44,885 bases of DNA, from contig FR882195.1 of NCBI GenBank assembly GCA_000434935.1, forward strand, positions 108,224-153,108. Reading direction: 5' to 3'. Of this stretch, positions 1 through 6,729 are shown piece by piece (position 1 is the stretch's first letter; each line of letters starts with the position of its first letter). The notes beneath the pieces are model-generated. The model made no database searches. It saw only the letters and a list, made by a program, of their open reading frames with translations, and was not told the DNA's origin. Position numbers and translations under genes: made by a program. This DNA is from Bacteroides sp. CAG:709 (GTDB taxonomy: Bacteria; Bacteroidota; Bacteroidia; Bacteroidales; UBA932).

Positions 1-1
1 C

Positions 2-1135
2 AGCCGTCGTGTCGACCGTCAGCTCCGTGGTCGTGCCGGACGTCAGGGTGACCCTGGTTCATCTACTTTCTATGTGTCTCTGGAAGACAAGCTGATGCGT
101 CTGTTCGGTTCCGAGCGTATCGCGTCCATCGTGGACAAGCTCGGTATGACCGATGAGGATGCTCTTGAAAGCAAGATGTTGTCGAACAGCATTGAAAAAG
201 CCCAGAGGAAAGTCGAGGAGAACAACTTCGGTATCCGTAAGAGATTGCTGGAGTATGATGATGTGATGAACTATCAGCGTGAGGCGATATATTCCAGAAG
301 ACGTAATGCACTTTCAGGAGAGCGTATCGAGATTGACGTCATGAACATGATGATCGATGCTTCCGAGGTGATTGTCAATAATGCCGAGGGCATGAGCTAC
401 GATGATTTCTCTTCATATCTCATGGCGCAGCTGTCCATCGATCCGGGTTTTGACGAAGCTTTCTGGTCAGATGCCAAGAAGGATGATATCAAGAAGGCTC
501 TTACGGACCATATGATGGAAGTTTACGGCAGACGTATGGATGCCATGATCGCCAAGGTTTATCCGTTCATCAAGGATGTGTATGAGAAACAGGGTTCGAG
601 ATGGCAGAACATTGCCGTTCCTATCACTGACGGCCGTAAGGTCCTCCAGCTCGTCATCGACCTCAAGAAGGCTTATGATACTGAAGGAAGGGAACTTACG
701 AAGACATTGAGCAAGTCCATCATCCTTTACCAGATAGATGATCATTGGAAGCAGCAGCTCAGGGATCTTGATGATCTCCGCCAGTCAGTCCAGAATGCGG
801 CATACGAGCAGAAAGACCCTCTCGTAATCTACAAGCTTGAGAGCTACAATCTTTTTGCGGCAATGCTTGAGGCGCTGGACAAGGATGTGCTTTCATTCCT
901 TTTCCGTGCAGCGATCTTCTTGAGAGATCCGGATCAGGCACAGCAGGCGAGAGAGCCGCAGCCTAAGCAGGACATGTCCAGAATGCAGACCCAGCGCGGC
1001 GACCTTACCACCAATGGCGGCCAGCCGAAGGCCAAGATGCCTGTCCATGTGGAGAAGAAGATAGGAAGAAATGATCCATGCCCATGCGGTTCGGGACTCA
1101 AATACAAGAACTGCCACGGCAAGGGACTTGTTTAG
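2..1135 (+). CDS. secA: Preprotein translocase ATPase SecA, C-terminal part (5' truncated by window edge)
   Basis: This is the C-terminal 377 residues of SecA, the ATPase motor that drives unfolded preproteins through SecYEG at the inner membrane. The reading frame is open to the left edge, so the start lies outside the window. The first residues, SRRVDRQLRGRAGRQGDPG, are helicase motif VI of the second nucleotide-binding domain. They are followed by the helical scaffold and wing region (GIRKRLLEYDDVMNYQR near residue 75, typical of SecA). The last 25 residues carry the zinc-binding SEC-C tail CPCGSGxxYKxCHG, which contacts SecB or ribosomes in other bacteria. A Gln- and Arg-rich linker precedes it. 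The gene ends 37 bases before the bactofilin gene. An internal GTG at 74 could be miscalled as a start, but conserved SecA sequence lies upstream of it. Identification is certain. Confidence 0.98.
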   Translation, partial: SRRVDRQLRGRAGRQGDPGSSTFYVSLEDKLMRLFGSERIASIVDKLGMTDEDALESKMLSNSIEKAQRKVEENNFGIRKRLLEYDDVMNYQREAIYSRRRNALSGERIEIDVMNMMIDASEVIVNNAEGMSYDDFSSYLMAQLSIDPGFDEAFWSDAKKDDIKKALTDHMMEVYGRRMDAMIAKVYPFIKDVYEKQGSRWQNIAVPITDGRKVLQLVIDLKKAYDTEGRELTKTLSKSIILYQIDDHWKQQLRDLDDLRQSVQNAAYEQKDPLVIYKLESYNLFAAMLEALDKDVLSFLFRAAIFLRDPDQAQQAREPQPKQDMSRMQTQRGDLTTNGGQPKAKMPVHVEKKIGRNDPCPCGSGLKYKNCHGKGLV

Positions 1136-1137
1136 TA

Positions 1138-1168
1138 TTGAAGTTGAATGATTTAATAAGTGTATTTG
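1138..1168 (+). promoter_or_regulatory. Bacteroidota-type promoter for the bactofilin gene
   Basis: TTG at 1138-1140, 20 bases, then TGTATTTG at 1161-1168, which differs from the TAnnTTTG consensus by one base. The spacing is exactly that of Bacteroidota sigma-ABfr promoters. The G of the -7 element is only four bases before the ATG at 1173, so a transcript from here would have almost no leader. Confidence 0.45.
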
Positions 1169-1172
1169 CACG

Positions 1173-1583
1173 ATGAGCAATAAAACACAGACGCCGGTTG
1201 TCAATGTAAATGAAGTCAGCAGGATTTCCACCGGTACGGTGATTAAGGGGGAGATCAATTCTCCTAACGATATAAGGATTGACGGCGTTTTCGAAGGCAA
1301 GATTTTCTCCAAGGGCAGGGTAGTCGTAGGAGAAAAAGCGGAAATCAAGGGCGATATCGTCTGCGACAATGTAGATTTCTGGGGAAAAATGACAGGAAGC
1401 CTTTTCGTACGTGATACATTGACCCTTAAAGATACTTGTTCGGTGAATGGAGATTTGCACGTACAGAGACTTGTCGTAGAGCTCGGAGCGCATTTCGACG
1501 GAACCTGCAAAATGCTGAAGGAAGGTGAATTCGAACATGTTTCGAAACCTGCCGCCCAGGAAGAGGTCGAAGCGGTCAAATAA
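1173..1583 (+). CDS. Bactofilin (DUF583) cytoskeletal protein
   Basis: The product is a 136-residue bactofilin, a small protein that polymerises without nucleotide into filaments used for cell shape, polar organisation or local cell-wall synthesis. Residues about 20-115 form the bactofilin core: short repeats of alternating hydrophobic residues with regularly spaced glycines (GTVIKGEI, DIRIDGVFEGKI, GRVVVGEKAEIKGDI, GKMTGSLFVRDTLTL), which fold as a right-handed beta-helix. The tails before and after are polar, as usual for the family. There is no signal peptide or membrane segment. It is 37 bases downstream of secA but has a promoter-like element of its own and ends at a strong terminator at 1618, so it can be transcribed alone. 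No M23 peptidase neighbour, common beside bactofilins, is present on this side. Confidence 0.92.
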   Translation: MSNKTQTPVVNVNEVSRISTGTVIKGEINSPNDIRIDGVFEGKIFSKGRVVVGEKAEIKGDIVCDNVDFWGKMTGSLFVRDTLTLKDTCSVNGDLHVQRLVVELGAHFDGTCKMLKEGEFEHVSKPAAQEEVEAVK

Positions 1584-1617
1584 TTGACAATCATTTATTT
1601 GAATTGAAATTTCATAG

Positions 1618-1655
1618 AAAAGCAACTTGGAGTCTGATTCAGGTTGCTTTTAGTA
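1618..1655 (+). terminator. Rho-independent terminator after bactofilin
   Basis: AAAAGCAAC at 1618-1626 pairs perfectly with GTTGCTTTT at 1643-1651. The stem extends inward by about four more pairs, including wobbles, to an eight-base loop, and the T tract is built into the right arm. It lies 34 bases after the bactofilin stop codon and closes the secA-bactofilin block. Confidence 0.75.
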
Positions 1656-1759
1656 TTTATGGTTGATACGACTTTATTAAAATTTTTTAGATAAACGTTT
1701 TTGGAGACGGAAAAATTCGTATATTAGCGGCCGAAAAACTGAAGAAGATTTCTGTGGTA

Positions 1760-2968
1760 ATGGTGTTATTGGAATTAGCCACATATTTCTTTGGCGCGGT
1801 CGTGAGTCTGGTTGTTGCTATATTTCTGTTCGGCGTCAAAATCAAAAGCAAAGGCGAGGGGTCGTTTTACCGGGTGAAACTTCTCTTGGCTACTTGTGCG
1901 TCTATTGACGTGATACAATATACCGGAAATCTCTTGTGCATCTGGAATGGTTTTGATTATCTGCTGCTTGACAAATTCGTGGTGCCTGTAGCGTTCTATG
2001 TGCAGATATATCTCGTGTCGTTTGCTTTTCTGGCACTTCTGCATTCTCGTCTCAACGTGTTGAAATACAGAATAATACTGCCTGTCCCGATTCTGTTGGT
2101 TTCAGCGGCATACGTCATTGCATTTTGGAAGTTCAACGGATGGACAAGTTCCATGGAGAATTACATATCTTTTACCGGAACAATACCGGCAAGGTTGATA
2201 TCCGCATTGTTGTATGCGATAATAATTCTGGAAGTAATCTTAGTGTTGGTAGCAGCGTGCGTCCGAATCATCAAGTATCGTGATATAATAGGAAACTATT
2301 TCTCCGGGCAGCAGAAAATTTCAAGTTCCAAGCCTATATTGTTGATTTTTGCCGTCATAACTTACATCGGTCTGGCATCCTTTGACTTTATAGCTTCCAA
2401 CCCGGCCGTGGATATGGCGCTCATGTGGGTAAACACCATATTGTACATGTCCTTCGCCATCGTTGTCCTGAACTTGCAGGTTACATATATCGAGGCGTCT
2501 CCTGCATTTTCTCCTTCCATGTCTGACGAACCGTCTGACGTCGGACCGCAGATGGACGAAAATACATCCGGTGAGGATGTCAGACCTGCTGCGGCTGAAT
2601 CCGACAATGCCGCCGACAGAAGATATGTAGAGGATATTGTAAGGGTCTGGAGCGGAAGGGACGACAAGCCTTATCTCAAGGATGGTATAACACTGGGCTC
2701 TGCAGCCGCCCAGATGGGCATCAGTCCCCGTTTCCTTTCCAGTTATATCAATGACATCTATGAGGTCAATTTCAATACCTGGATCAATATGCTGAGAATT
2801 GACTTCGTGAAGGCAGAACTGAAGAAAGGAACTGCTATGACAATGTCAGAGCTTGCATTGAAAGCCGGATTCAGTGAATTGGCAGCCATGTCCCGAGTAT
2901 TCAAGCGGTTGGAAGGTGAGGCGCCATCCCAATTCAGAAACAAATTGAGCGGTAATATTTCTGAATAG
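1760..2968 (+). CDS. Membrane-anchored AraC-family transcriptional regulator (paralogue 1)
   Basis: This 402-residue protein has an integral membrane N-terminal half and an AraC DNA-binding tail. About seven hydrophobic segments lie between residues 5 and 240 (for example near 5-25, 38-58, 72-95, 103-123, 145-165, 192-210 and 217-235). A polar, acidic linker (about 245-285) follows, then two helix-turn-helix units (about 300-395), with GITLGSAAAQMGISPRFLSSYIN and later LALKAGFSELAAMSRVFKRLEGEAPSQFR, the usual AraC C-terminal pattern. The ATG at 1760 is preferred to the GTG two codons earlier. It probably senses a ligand or membrane state and regulates from the membrane. A weak -7-like TATATTAG lies at 1720-1727. 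The next gene is a paralogue in the same orientation, with the same layout and a shared NYxSG motif (residues about 175). Targets are unknown; the facing ABC exporter is a candidate. Confidence 0.85.
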   Translation: MVLLELATYFFGAVVSLVVAIFLFGVKIKSKGEGSFYRVKLLLATCASIDVIQYTGNLLCIWNGFDYLLLDKFVVPVAFYVQIYLVSFAFLALLHSRLNVLKYRIILPVPILLVSAAYVIAFWKFNGWTSSMENYISFTGTIPARLISALLYAIIILEVILVLVAACVRIIKYRDIIGNYFSGQQKISSSKPILLIFAVITYIGLASFDFIASNPAVDMALMWVNTILYMSFAIVVLNLQVTYIEASPAFSPSMSDEPSDVGPQMDENTSGEDVRPAAAESDNAADRRYVEDIVRVWSGRDDKPYLKDGITLGSAAAQMGISPRFLSSYINDIYEVNFNTWINMLRIDFVKAELKKGTAMTMSELALKAGFSELAAMSRVFKRLEGEAPSQFRNKLSGNISE

Positions 2969-2972
2969 AATG

Positions 2973-3004
2973 CTTGATATAAGCATTGAAAATGTCTAAC
3001 TTTG
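2973..3004 (+). promoter_or_regulatory. Promoter of the second membrane AraC gene
   Basis: CTTG at 2973-2976, 20 bases, then a perfect TAnnTTTG element (TAACTTTG) at 2997-3004. The ATG at 3011 is six bases after the element, so the transcript would start at or next to the start codon. It gives the second paralogue its own promoter within the 42-base gap after the first. Confidence 0.6.
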
Positions 3005-3010
3005 TCAGTT

Positions 3011-4231
3011 ATGACGCAAGAAATTTTTGAATTTTTTACCTACTTGTGTTGTGGGGTTGTTGATTTGGTGCTTGGGATTATTCTTCTCGGAGTACGGTTC
3101 GGCTATTCAGATGATTCTGACAAAGATTATTTTGTCGTAAAGAAATATGTGGCATTTGCATCATTTCTTGAAGTATTGGTTTTCATCGCTATTCTTGCCC
3201 TTCAGATTGTAGGGACCAATTTTCTTATGGTGAATCATTTCCTGGCTCCGCTGGTACTGTTTTTCCAATTGTTCATGTGTGCGTCAGCCATGCTTCATTT
3301 CATGCGCTTCCCGCGCATAACGCAGAAAAATCAGACTTTGCTTCTTCTGCCGGTGCTGCTGATTGCATTTGTCCATTATGCCGGTTTCTTCGTCAAAAAC
3401 GGATTGATTATAGATGTGCAGGAATATACCCGTTATGTACATGCCGGATTCTCCATTACGTTGCGCTATCTTTTGCTGCTTGTCATTACCGTTGATGTCT
3501 GTTTCCTCGGCACTTGGCTTGTCCAGAGTTTTATCAGATATAATAAGATGCTCAGAAACTATTATTCCGGAAATGAACTTGTCGGGAATAAAAAACTGAT
3601 GTCCGTCCGTATTGCTTTCTTCGTGTATTTCCTTCTTGGCGGAATCAATTTGTTATGGCTCTCAGAATTGGGAAGTGCTATCATAATGTTGGTAATAACC
3701 ATCCTTTTCTGCTTCTTCGTGATTGACCTCATAAATCTGCAAAAACTTTTCTCTGCGGTGTCTCCGGCCTTTACTTATCAGCAGGAACTCATCGCCCAAG
3801 ATATTGAAAATGAGCAGAAAAAGGAAGAAGTCAATATCGTCAATGATGTCAAGAACAATGCGAAGTCCTCATCATTCGAAAGCATTGTTACGGCATGGAA
3901 AGAGAATGAAAACAAATATTTCATGCGTGACGGCCTTACTCTTGGCGACACGGCAGACCAGATGGGCTTGAACCCGAGACTCCTCTCGGATTTTCTTAAC
4001 AGTGTTTACGGCATGAATTTCAATTTGTGGATCAATTCTCTCCGTGTCGAGGAAATCCGTAAAATGTTGGATGCCGGCAACAAGTCATCATTGTCCGAAC
4101 TTGCTCAACTGTCCGGTTTTACGGATGCATCGGCATTGTCCAAGGCATTCAAGAAGATTGTCGGAGTCTCGCCGACCCAGTATAAAGCAGCTTTAGTTCT
4201 TGATTCTCAATGTCCCGGTGCAGAATCCTGA
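3011..4231 (+). CDS. Membrane-anchored AraC-family transcriptional regulator (paralogue 2)
   Basis: This 406-residue protein is built like the gene before it: about seven hydrophobic segments in residues 5-245, a charged linker (IENEQKKEEVNIVNDVKNN), and an AraC-type double helix-turn-helix at about 300-395. The DNA-binding part aligns closely with paralogue 1 (DGLTLGDTADQMGLNPRLLS against DGITLGSAAAQMGISPRFLS, and both have FNxWIN), so the pair arose by tandem duplication. The RNYYSGNE motif after the fifth membrane segment matches GNYFSGQQ in the neighbour. The ATG at 3011 is chosen over the TTG three codons upstream, because the -7 promoter element overlaps that TTG. Its 3' end overlaps the convergent ABC exporter gene by 39 bases, with no terminator between them. 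It likely acts as a membrane-bound transcription factor; ligand and targets are unknown. Confidence 0.85.
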   Translation: MTQEIFEFFTYLCCGVVDLVLGIILLGVRFGYSDDSDKDYFVVKKYVAFASFLEVLVFIAILALQIVGTNFLMVNHFLAPLVLFFQLFMCASAMLHFMRFPRITQKNQTLLLLPVLLIAFVHYAGFFVKNGLIIDVQEYTRYVHAGFSITLRYLLLLVITVDVCFLGTWLVQSFIRYNKMLRNYYSGNELVGNKKLMSVRIAFFVYFLLGGINLLWLSELGSAIIMLVITILFCFFVIDLINLQKLFSAVSPAFTYQQELIAQDIENEQKKEEVNIVNDVKNNAKSSSFESIVTAWKENENKYFMRDGLTLGDTADQMGLNPRLLSDFLNSVYGMNFNLWINSLRVEEIRKMLDAGNKSSLSELAQLSGFTDASALSKAFKKIVGVSPTQYKAALVLDSQCPGAES

Positions 4232-5827
4232 CGCCGCTTCCTTGTGAGTTATTATGATGATCGTCTTCGTGCCGGAGCATCGTGACAAACGCTCAAGGAG
4301 AGTATGTTCGGTGTTGCTGTCCAGCGCGGAAGTCGGTTCGTCCAGCAACATGATGCCTCCAGCTCTGAGCAGACCCCTGGCAATGGCTATTCTCTGGGCC
4401 TGTCCTTCACTGAGTCCTGTTCCGGATTCCCCGCAGATGGTGTCCAGTCCATCCGGAAGTTCCATGACGAATTCAGCTGCAGCATCGTACAGGGCGCCGG
4501 TCATTTCTTCTTCCGTGGCGTCCGGTTTTCCGAGCATCAGATTTTCCCGTATCGTTCCGCTTATGAGGGAATTCCCCTGCGGGACATAGATGAAATTGCA
4601 TCTCGTCATTGCTCCTGCCGGCACTTCTTTCTCATTGTCGTACAATGTAATACGGCCGCTGTTCGGACTGAGCTGCGCCAATATGAGCCGTATCAATGTG
4701 CTTTTGCCGATACCGGTTTCGCCGATGATTTCCGTACGGCTGCCAGGCGTGAAATCGTATGAAAAATTACTGAAAACGCGCCTTGTGGAGTCCGGGTAGG
4801 AATAGTCCAGCCCGCTTATGCGTATTCCCGGGCATCCTGCCATCATTATCTGTTCTCCATGCTCCTCTTGTGGCAGAAAATCTATTTCACACAGCCGTTC
4901 GATAGAGGCGGATGTCCTTATCAATCCCGGTGCGAGTCGGCTGAATTCCACGGCAGGACGCTGTATCTGCGACACCAGCTGCAGGAACGCCGCCATGATA
5001 CCGAAGGTCAATGTCCCGTTCATCAGACCGTACGCGCCCCAAATCAGCACCGTCGCGTAACCTGCTGCAAATCCGAGTCTTATCAATGTCCTCGAAAACA
5101 ATGCATAGTCAGTCTTGGCCGTAACTTTCCGTGTCAGGTTCTCTTGCAGTCCATAAAGCGTATCCGATACCGCATCCGTCTGCTCAAATGCGGAAATAAG
5201 CATCCTGTGCCGTATGTTTTCCTGTATATGGCTCTGCACTTTGCTGTCCGTATCTTTTATGTCTCTGGATAACTTCCTCAGTCTCAGGAAGAAACTTTTG
5301 CTGAGGACCAATGCCACGGGCATAATGAAAAACAGCACGGCAGCAAGTCTCACGTCGATTTTGGAAATCAGCAATGTCGCCAGAACAAGCTGGGCGACCG
5401 TGGCCGCAATCCGCGGCACCGTCAGGCACAATGTCTCGCTGACTTCCTGCACATCCTCCATAAGCCTGTTCAGAAAGTCGCCAGAGTGCATGCTTTCCCT
5501 TCCAGTCCACCTGCTGTCCATTATTTTGGTGAACAGCCGCTGTCTCAATTTTCCCCTCAGCCGGATTTCATAAATGATTTCCATTCTGGTACATGCGATG
5601 GAAAGTCCTTGCTGCACCAGCACGCATGCCACCAGATAAACGATGCTCGCACCCAACGTCCCGTCAGAATTGCCCGTAGCAATGTCAATGATATGCTTGC
5701 TTATCCATATGAAAACCATAGACACCGCGATATGCAGCACCTCCATGACGCAGCACACCGCAATGGCAGCCCTCCGCCCCGCCGAAGCCTGCCAAGCCCA
5801 CCGTATATTATCCCGAATACTACCCAT
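4193..5827 (-). CDS. ABC exporter, fused membrane and ATPase domains
   Basis: The 544-residue protein is a half-transporter that would dimerise in the inner membrane and export a substrate using ATP. Membrane segments lie in about residues 18-300 (type I exporter fold, with hydrophobic stretches near 20-45, 58-80, 137-155, 160-177 and 250-290). The ATPase domain has Walker A GETGIGKST (369-377), Q-loop Gln417, signature LSEGQ (473-477), Walker B IMLLDEP (492-498) and the switch His528. All catalytic residues are present. There is no C39 peptidase domain, so it is not a classical bacteriocin-processing exporter. A perfect -7 element lies 30 bases upstream. It is convergent with and overlaps the second membrane AraC gene. 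The substrate (lipid, peptide or drug) cannot be told from sequence. Confidence 0.9.
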   Translation of the reverse strand: MGSIRDNIRWAWQASAGRRAAIAVCCVMEVLHIAVSMVFIWISKHIIDIATGNSDGTLGASIVYLVACVLVQQGLSIACTRMEIIYEIRLRGKLRQRLFTKIMDSRWTGRESMHSGDFLNRLMEDVQEVSETLCLTVPRIAATVAQLVLATLLISKIDVRLAAVLFFIMPVALVLSKSFFLRLRKLSRDIKDTDSKVQSHIQENIRHRMLISAFEQTDAVSDTLYGLQENLTRKVTAKTDYALFSRTLIRLGFAAGYATVLIWGAYGLMNGTLTFGIMAAFLQLVSQIQRPAVEFSRLAPGLIRTSASIERLCEIDFLPQEEHGEQIMMAGCPGIRISGLDYSYPDSTRRVFSNFSYDFTPGSRTEIIGETGIGKSTLIRLILAQLSPNSGRITLYDNEKEVPAGAMTRCNFIYVPQGNSLISGTIRENLMLGKPDATEEEMTGALYDAAAEFVMELPDGLDTICGESGTGLSEGQAQRIAIARGLLRAGGIMLLDEPTSALDSNTEHTLLERLSRCSGTKTIIIITHKEAASGFCTGTLRIKN

Positions 5828-5856
5828 TTCAATTTCTGTCCTTTTGCATGGACCCG

Positions 5857-5864
5857 CAAAGATA
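5857..5864 (-). promoter_or_regulatory. -7 promoter element of the ABC exporter gene
   Basis: On the minus strand this reads TATCTTTG, a perfect TAnnTTTG element, 30 bases before the start codon at 5827. No good TTTG is seen 20 bases upstream. Instead an inverted repeat ACTCC-ATC-GGAGT (5878-5890) overlaps the spacer and -33 zone and could be an operator. Confidence 0.5.
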
Positions 5865-5978
5865 ACAATAAATTAGTACTCCATCGGAGTGTCCGTCCAT
5901 TGCTATAATCTATGAAAGTCGGCTATGTCACTAATTATATATGTTTTCCATTTTCCAATAAAAATAATTCCGATTCTG

Positions 5979-6009
5979 TTGTTTAATTAGAATATTATGT
6001 CTAGTTTTG
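5979..6009 (+). promoter_or_regulatory. Promoter of the structured RNA and small-protein transcript
   Basis: TTG at 5979-5981, 20 bases, then a perfect -7 element TAGTTTTG at 6002-6009. The predicted start falls at about 6013-6016, exactly where the long-range helix of the downstream RNA begins (GGG at 6014). The match of promoter and fold supports plus-strand transcription here. Confidence 0.6.
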
Positions 6010-6013
6010 CATA

Positions 6014-6185
6014 GGGAAATATTAAGACTTTTAGAGTGCGCTCTTCAAGACTTGAAAAAATAGAGCATTTGTCAGGTGGCAGGTGCTCTTTTTTTAGACT
6101 TAATGCGGATGACGTACTCTTGAAAAGCCGCTCCAGGCTCTCAAGCATAACTAAAAGTTTTCTCTTATGAGAATAAATATTTCCC
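6014..6185 (+). ncRNA. Candidate structured RNA element or leader
   Basis: The first 21 bases (6014-6034) can pair with two later blocks. GGGAAATATT (6014-6023) is perfectly complementary to 6176-6185, and AAGACTTTTAG (6024-6034) pairs with CTAAAAGTTTT (6151-6161) with one G-U pair. A small TCTC/GAGA hairpin (6161-6172) between the two right-hand blocks holds the ATG of the small protein. Inside the closed region are hairpin AGAGCA/TGCTCT (6062-6067 with 6084-6089, followed by seven T) and hairpin CTTGA...AGCC/GGCT...TCAAG (6119-6145) within an ATGC/GCAT pair. It matches no family I can name. It may be a riboswitch-like leader with an internal attenuator, or a stand-alone RNA. Confidence 0.5.
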
Positions 6186-6322
6186 AAATCATTATTAGTC
6201 TTGATGAGCGCCTTTGCACAGAGTGCAAGGAAGCGTCTCAGAAACCAATTTATGTCAGAGGCCATTTCAGAATGGTCAATGGCAGAAAGGTTTATGTGAA
6301 AGCTCATTACCGTAATCGGTAA
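6167..6322 (+). CDS. Small basic protein with paired YVxxHxR motifs (51 aa)
   Basis: This is a 51-residue open reading frame, below usual length cut-offs. The N-terminal part has a CxxC pair (LCTECKE, residues 16-22). The C-terminal part holds an internal repeat, YVRGHFR (29-35) and YVKAHYR (43-49), joined by a short NGRK turn, and the tail is strongly basic. Short proteins ending in such tandem YV-x-x-H-x-R units occur in Bacteroidota and their mobile elements, as far as I recall; their function is unknown. Support for this strand comes from a perfect upstream promoter (5979-6009), a folded leader, an in-frame stop just before the ATG, and a terminator 34 bases after the stop. A 143-codon frame on the other strand (5987-6418) covers the same DNA and is the main rival reading. 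Nucleic-acid or metal binding is plausible but only a guess. Confidence 0.5.
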   Translation: MRINISQIIISLDERLCTECKEASQKPIYVRGHFRMVNGRKVYVKAHYRNR

Positions 6323-6355
6323 CAGGCAGCTTTGATCCGCGACCTCATCCGCATA

Positions 6356-6390
6356 GGAGCCGTTCCACCACACCGGAGCGGCTCCTTTAT
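6356..6390 (+). terminator. Rho-independent terminator after the small protein gene
   Basis: GGAGCCGTTCC (6356-6366) pairs over 11 positions, one of them G-U, with GGAGCGGCTCC (6375-6385) around an eight-base loop, followed by TTTATTGT. The T-rich side is on the plus strand only, which fixes the direction of the transcript. Confidence 0.65.
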
Positions 6391-6539
6391 TGTCCCTTAT
6401 GTAAATGACCTCTTCCATAAATGAGAATTTAACAATCTATTTCAGTCTCTTAAATTTTCAGTTTCAAAATTATTGCTTACTTTCGCCGTGAAGTTTAATT
6501 ATCATCGAGTTTTGGGAGTTCTCCAAGGCTAATGATTCA

Positions 6540-6580
6540 GGAGCGTCTGTCCGGATAATGGCAGATGCTCCATTTATTAT
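6540..6580 (+). terminator. Strong hairpin with weak T tract, terminator-like
   Basis: GGAGCGTCTGTC (6540-6551) pairs with GGCAGATGCTCC (6560-6571) over 12 positions, with wobble or mismatch at two, around an eight-base loop; ATTTATTATC follows. With the promoter-like pair at 6455-6485 it would define a transcript of roughly 85 bases, either a small RNA or an attenuated leader of the receptor gene. Confidence 0.45.
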
Positions 6581-6662
6581 CTTGCTATCTCCGATGGCCA
6601 TGCCACCGATTATCTCCAAATTTACGAAAAAAATCCTTTCAGCACTGCGTATGCCCCCAAAG

Positions 6663-6694
6663 TTTCGGATTGTCGAGGTTATTTCGTACCTTTG
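6663..6694 (+). promoter_or_regulatory. Promoter of the TonB receptor-hydrolase operon
   Basis: TTTC (6663-6666), 20 bases, then a perfect -7 element TACCTTTG (6687-6694). The chosen ATG at 6730 follows 35 bases later, a normal short leader. Confidence 0.55.
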
Positions 6695-6729
6695 CGGGTG
6701 TATGACTCTTAAATATACGTTTGAATTTT

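Larger units (their letters stand above)
6423..6729. other. Gene-free stretch between the small protein unit and the TonB receptor
   Basis: About 300 bases with no convincing coding frame. It holds a promoter-hairpin unit on the plus strand (TTTT 6455-6458, 19 bases, TACTTTCG 6478-6485; hairpin 6540-6571), an isolated minus-strand TAAATTTG element (6617-6624), and the receptor promoter (6663-6694). I found no B12 box or other known riboswitch core, although the receptor downstream is BtuB-like. Confidence 0.5.

Noticed and set aside
893..1625. Minus-strand frames of 175 and 233 codons opposite secA and the bactofilin
   Set aside because: They are antisense shadows of two well-recognised conserved genes and have no promoter or family match.
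4193..5827. Bacteriocin exporter with peptidase domain
   Set aside because: The N-terminus starts directly with the membrane domain; no C39 peptidase and no small leader-peptide gene with a GG motif was found near it.
6014..6390. tmRNA, RNase P RNA, 6S RNA or retron RNA
   Set aside because: CCACCA occurs at 6365-6370 but inside the terminator hairpin; there is no tag peptide of the ANDENYALAA/GENNYALAA kind, no GAGGAAAGTCCGGGC core, no long double-bulge 6S fold and no reverse transcriptase nearby.
5987..6418. 143-codon minus-strand frame starting MEEVIYIRDNKG
   Set aside because: It has sensible codons and no stop, but no homologue is recognised. The terminator hairpin, the best promoter and the long-range RNA fold all point to the plus strand. 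An isolated minus-strand TAAATTTG (6617-6624) keeps it possible at low probability.
6423..6729. Cobalamin riboswitch upstream of the BtuB-like receptor
   Set aside because: No B12 box (GCCACTG-like) or matching long fold was seen in the leader.
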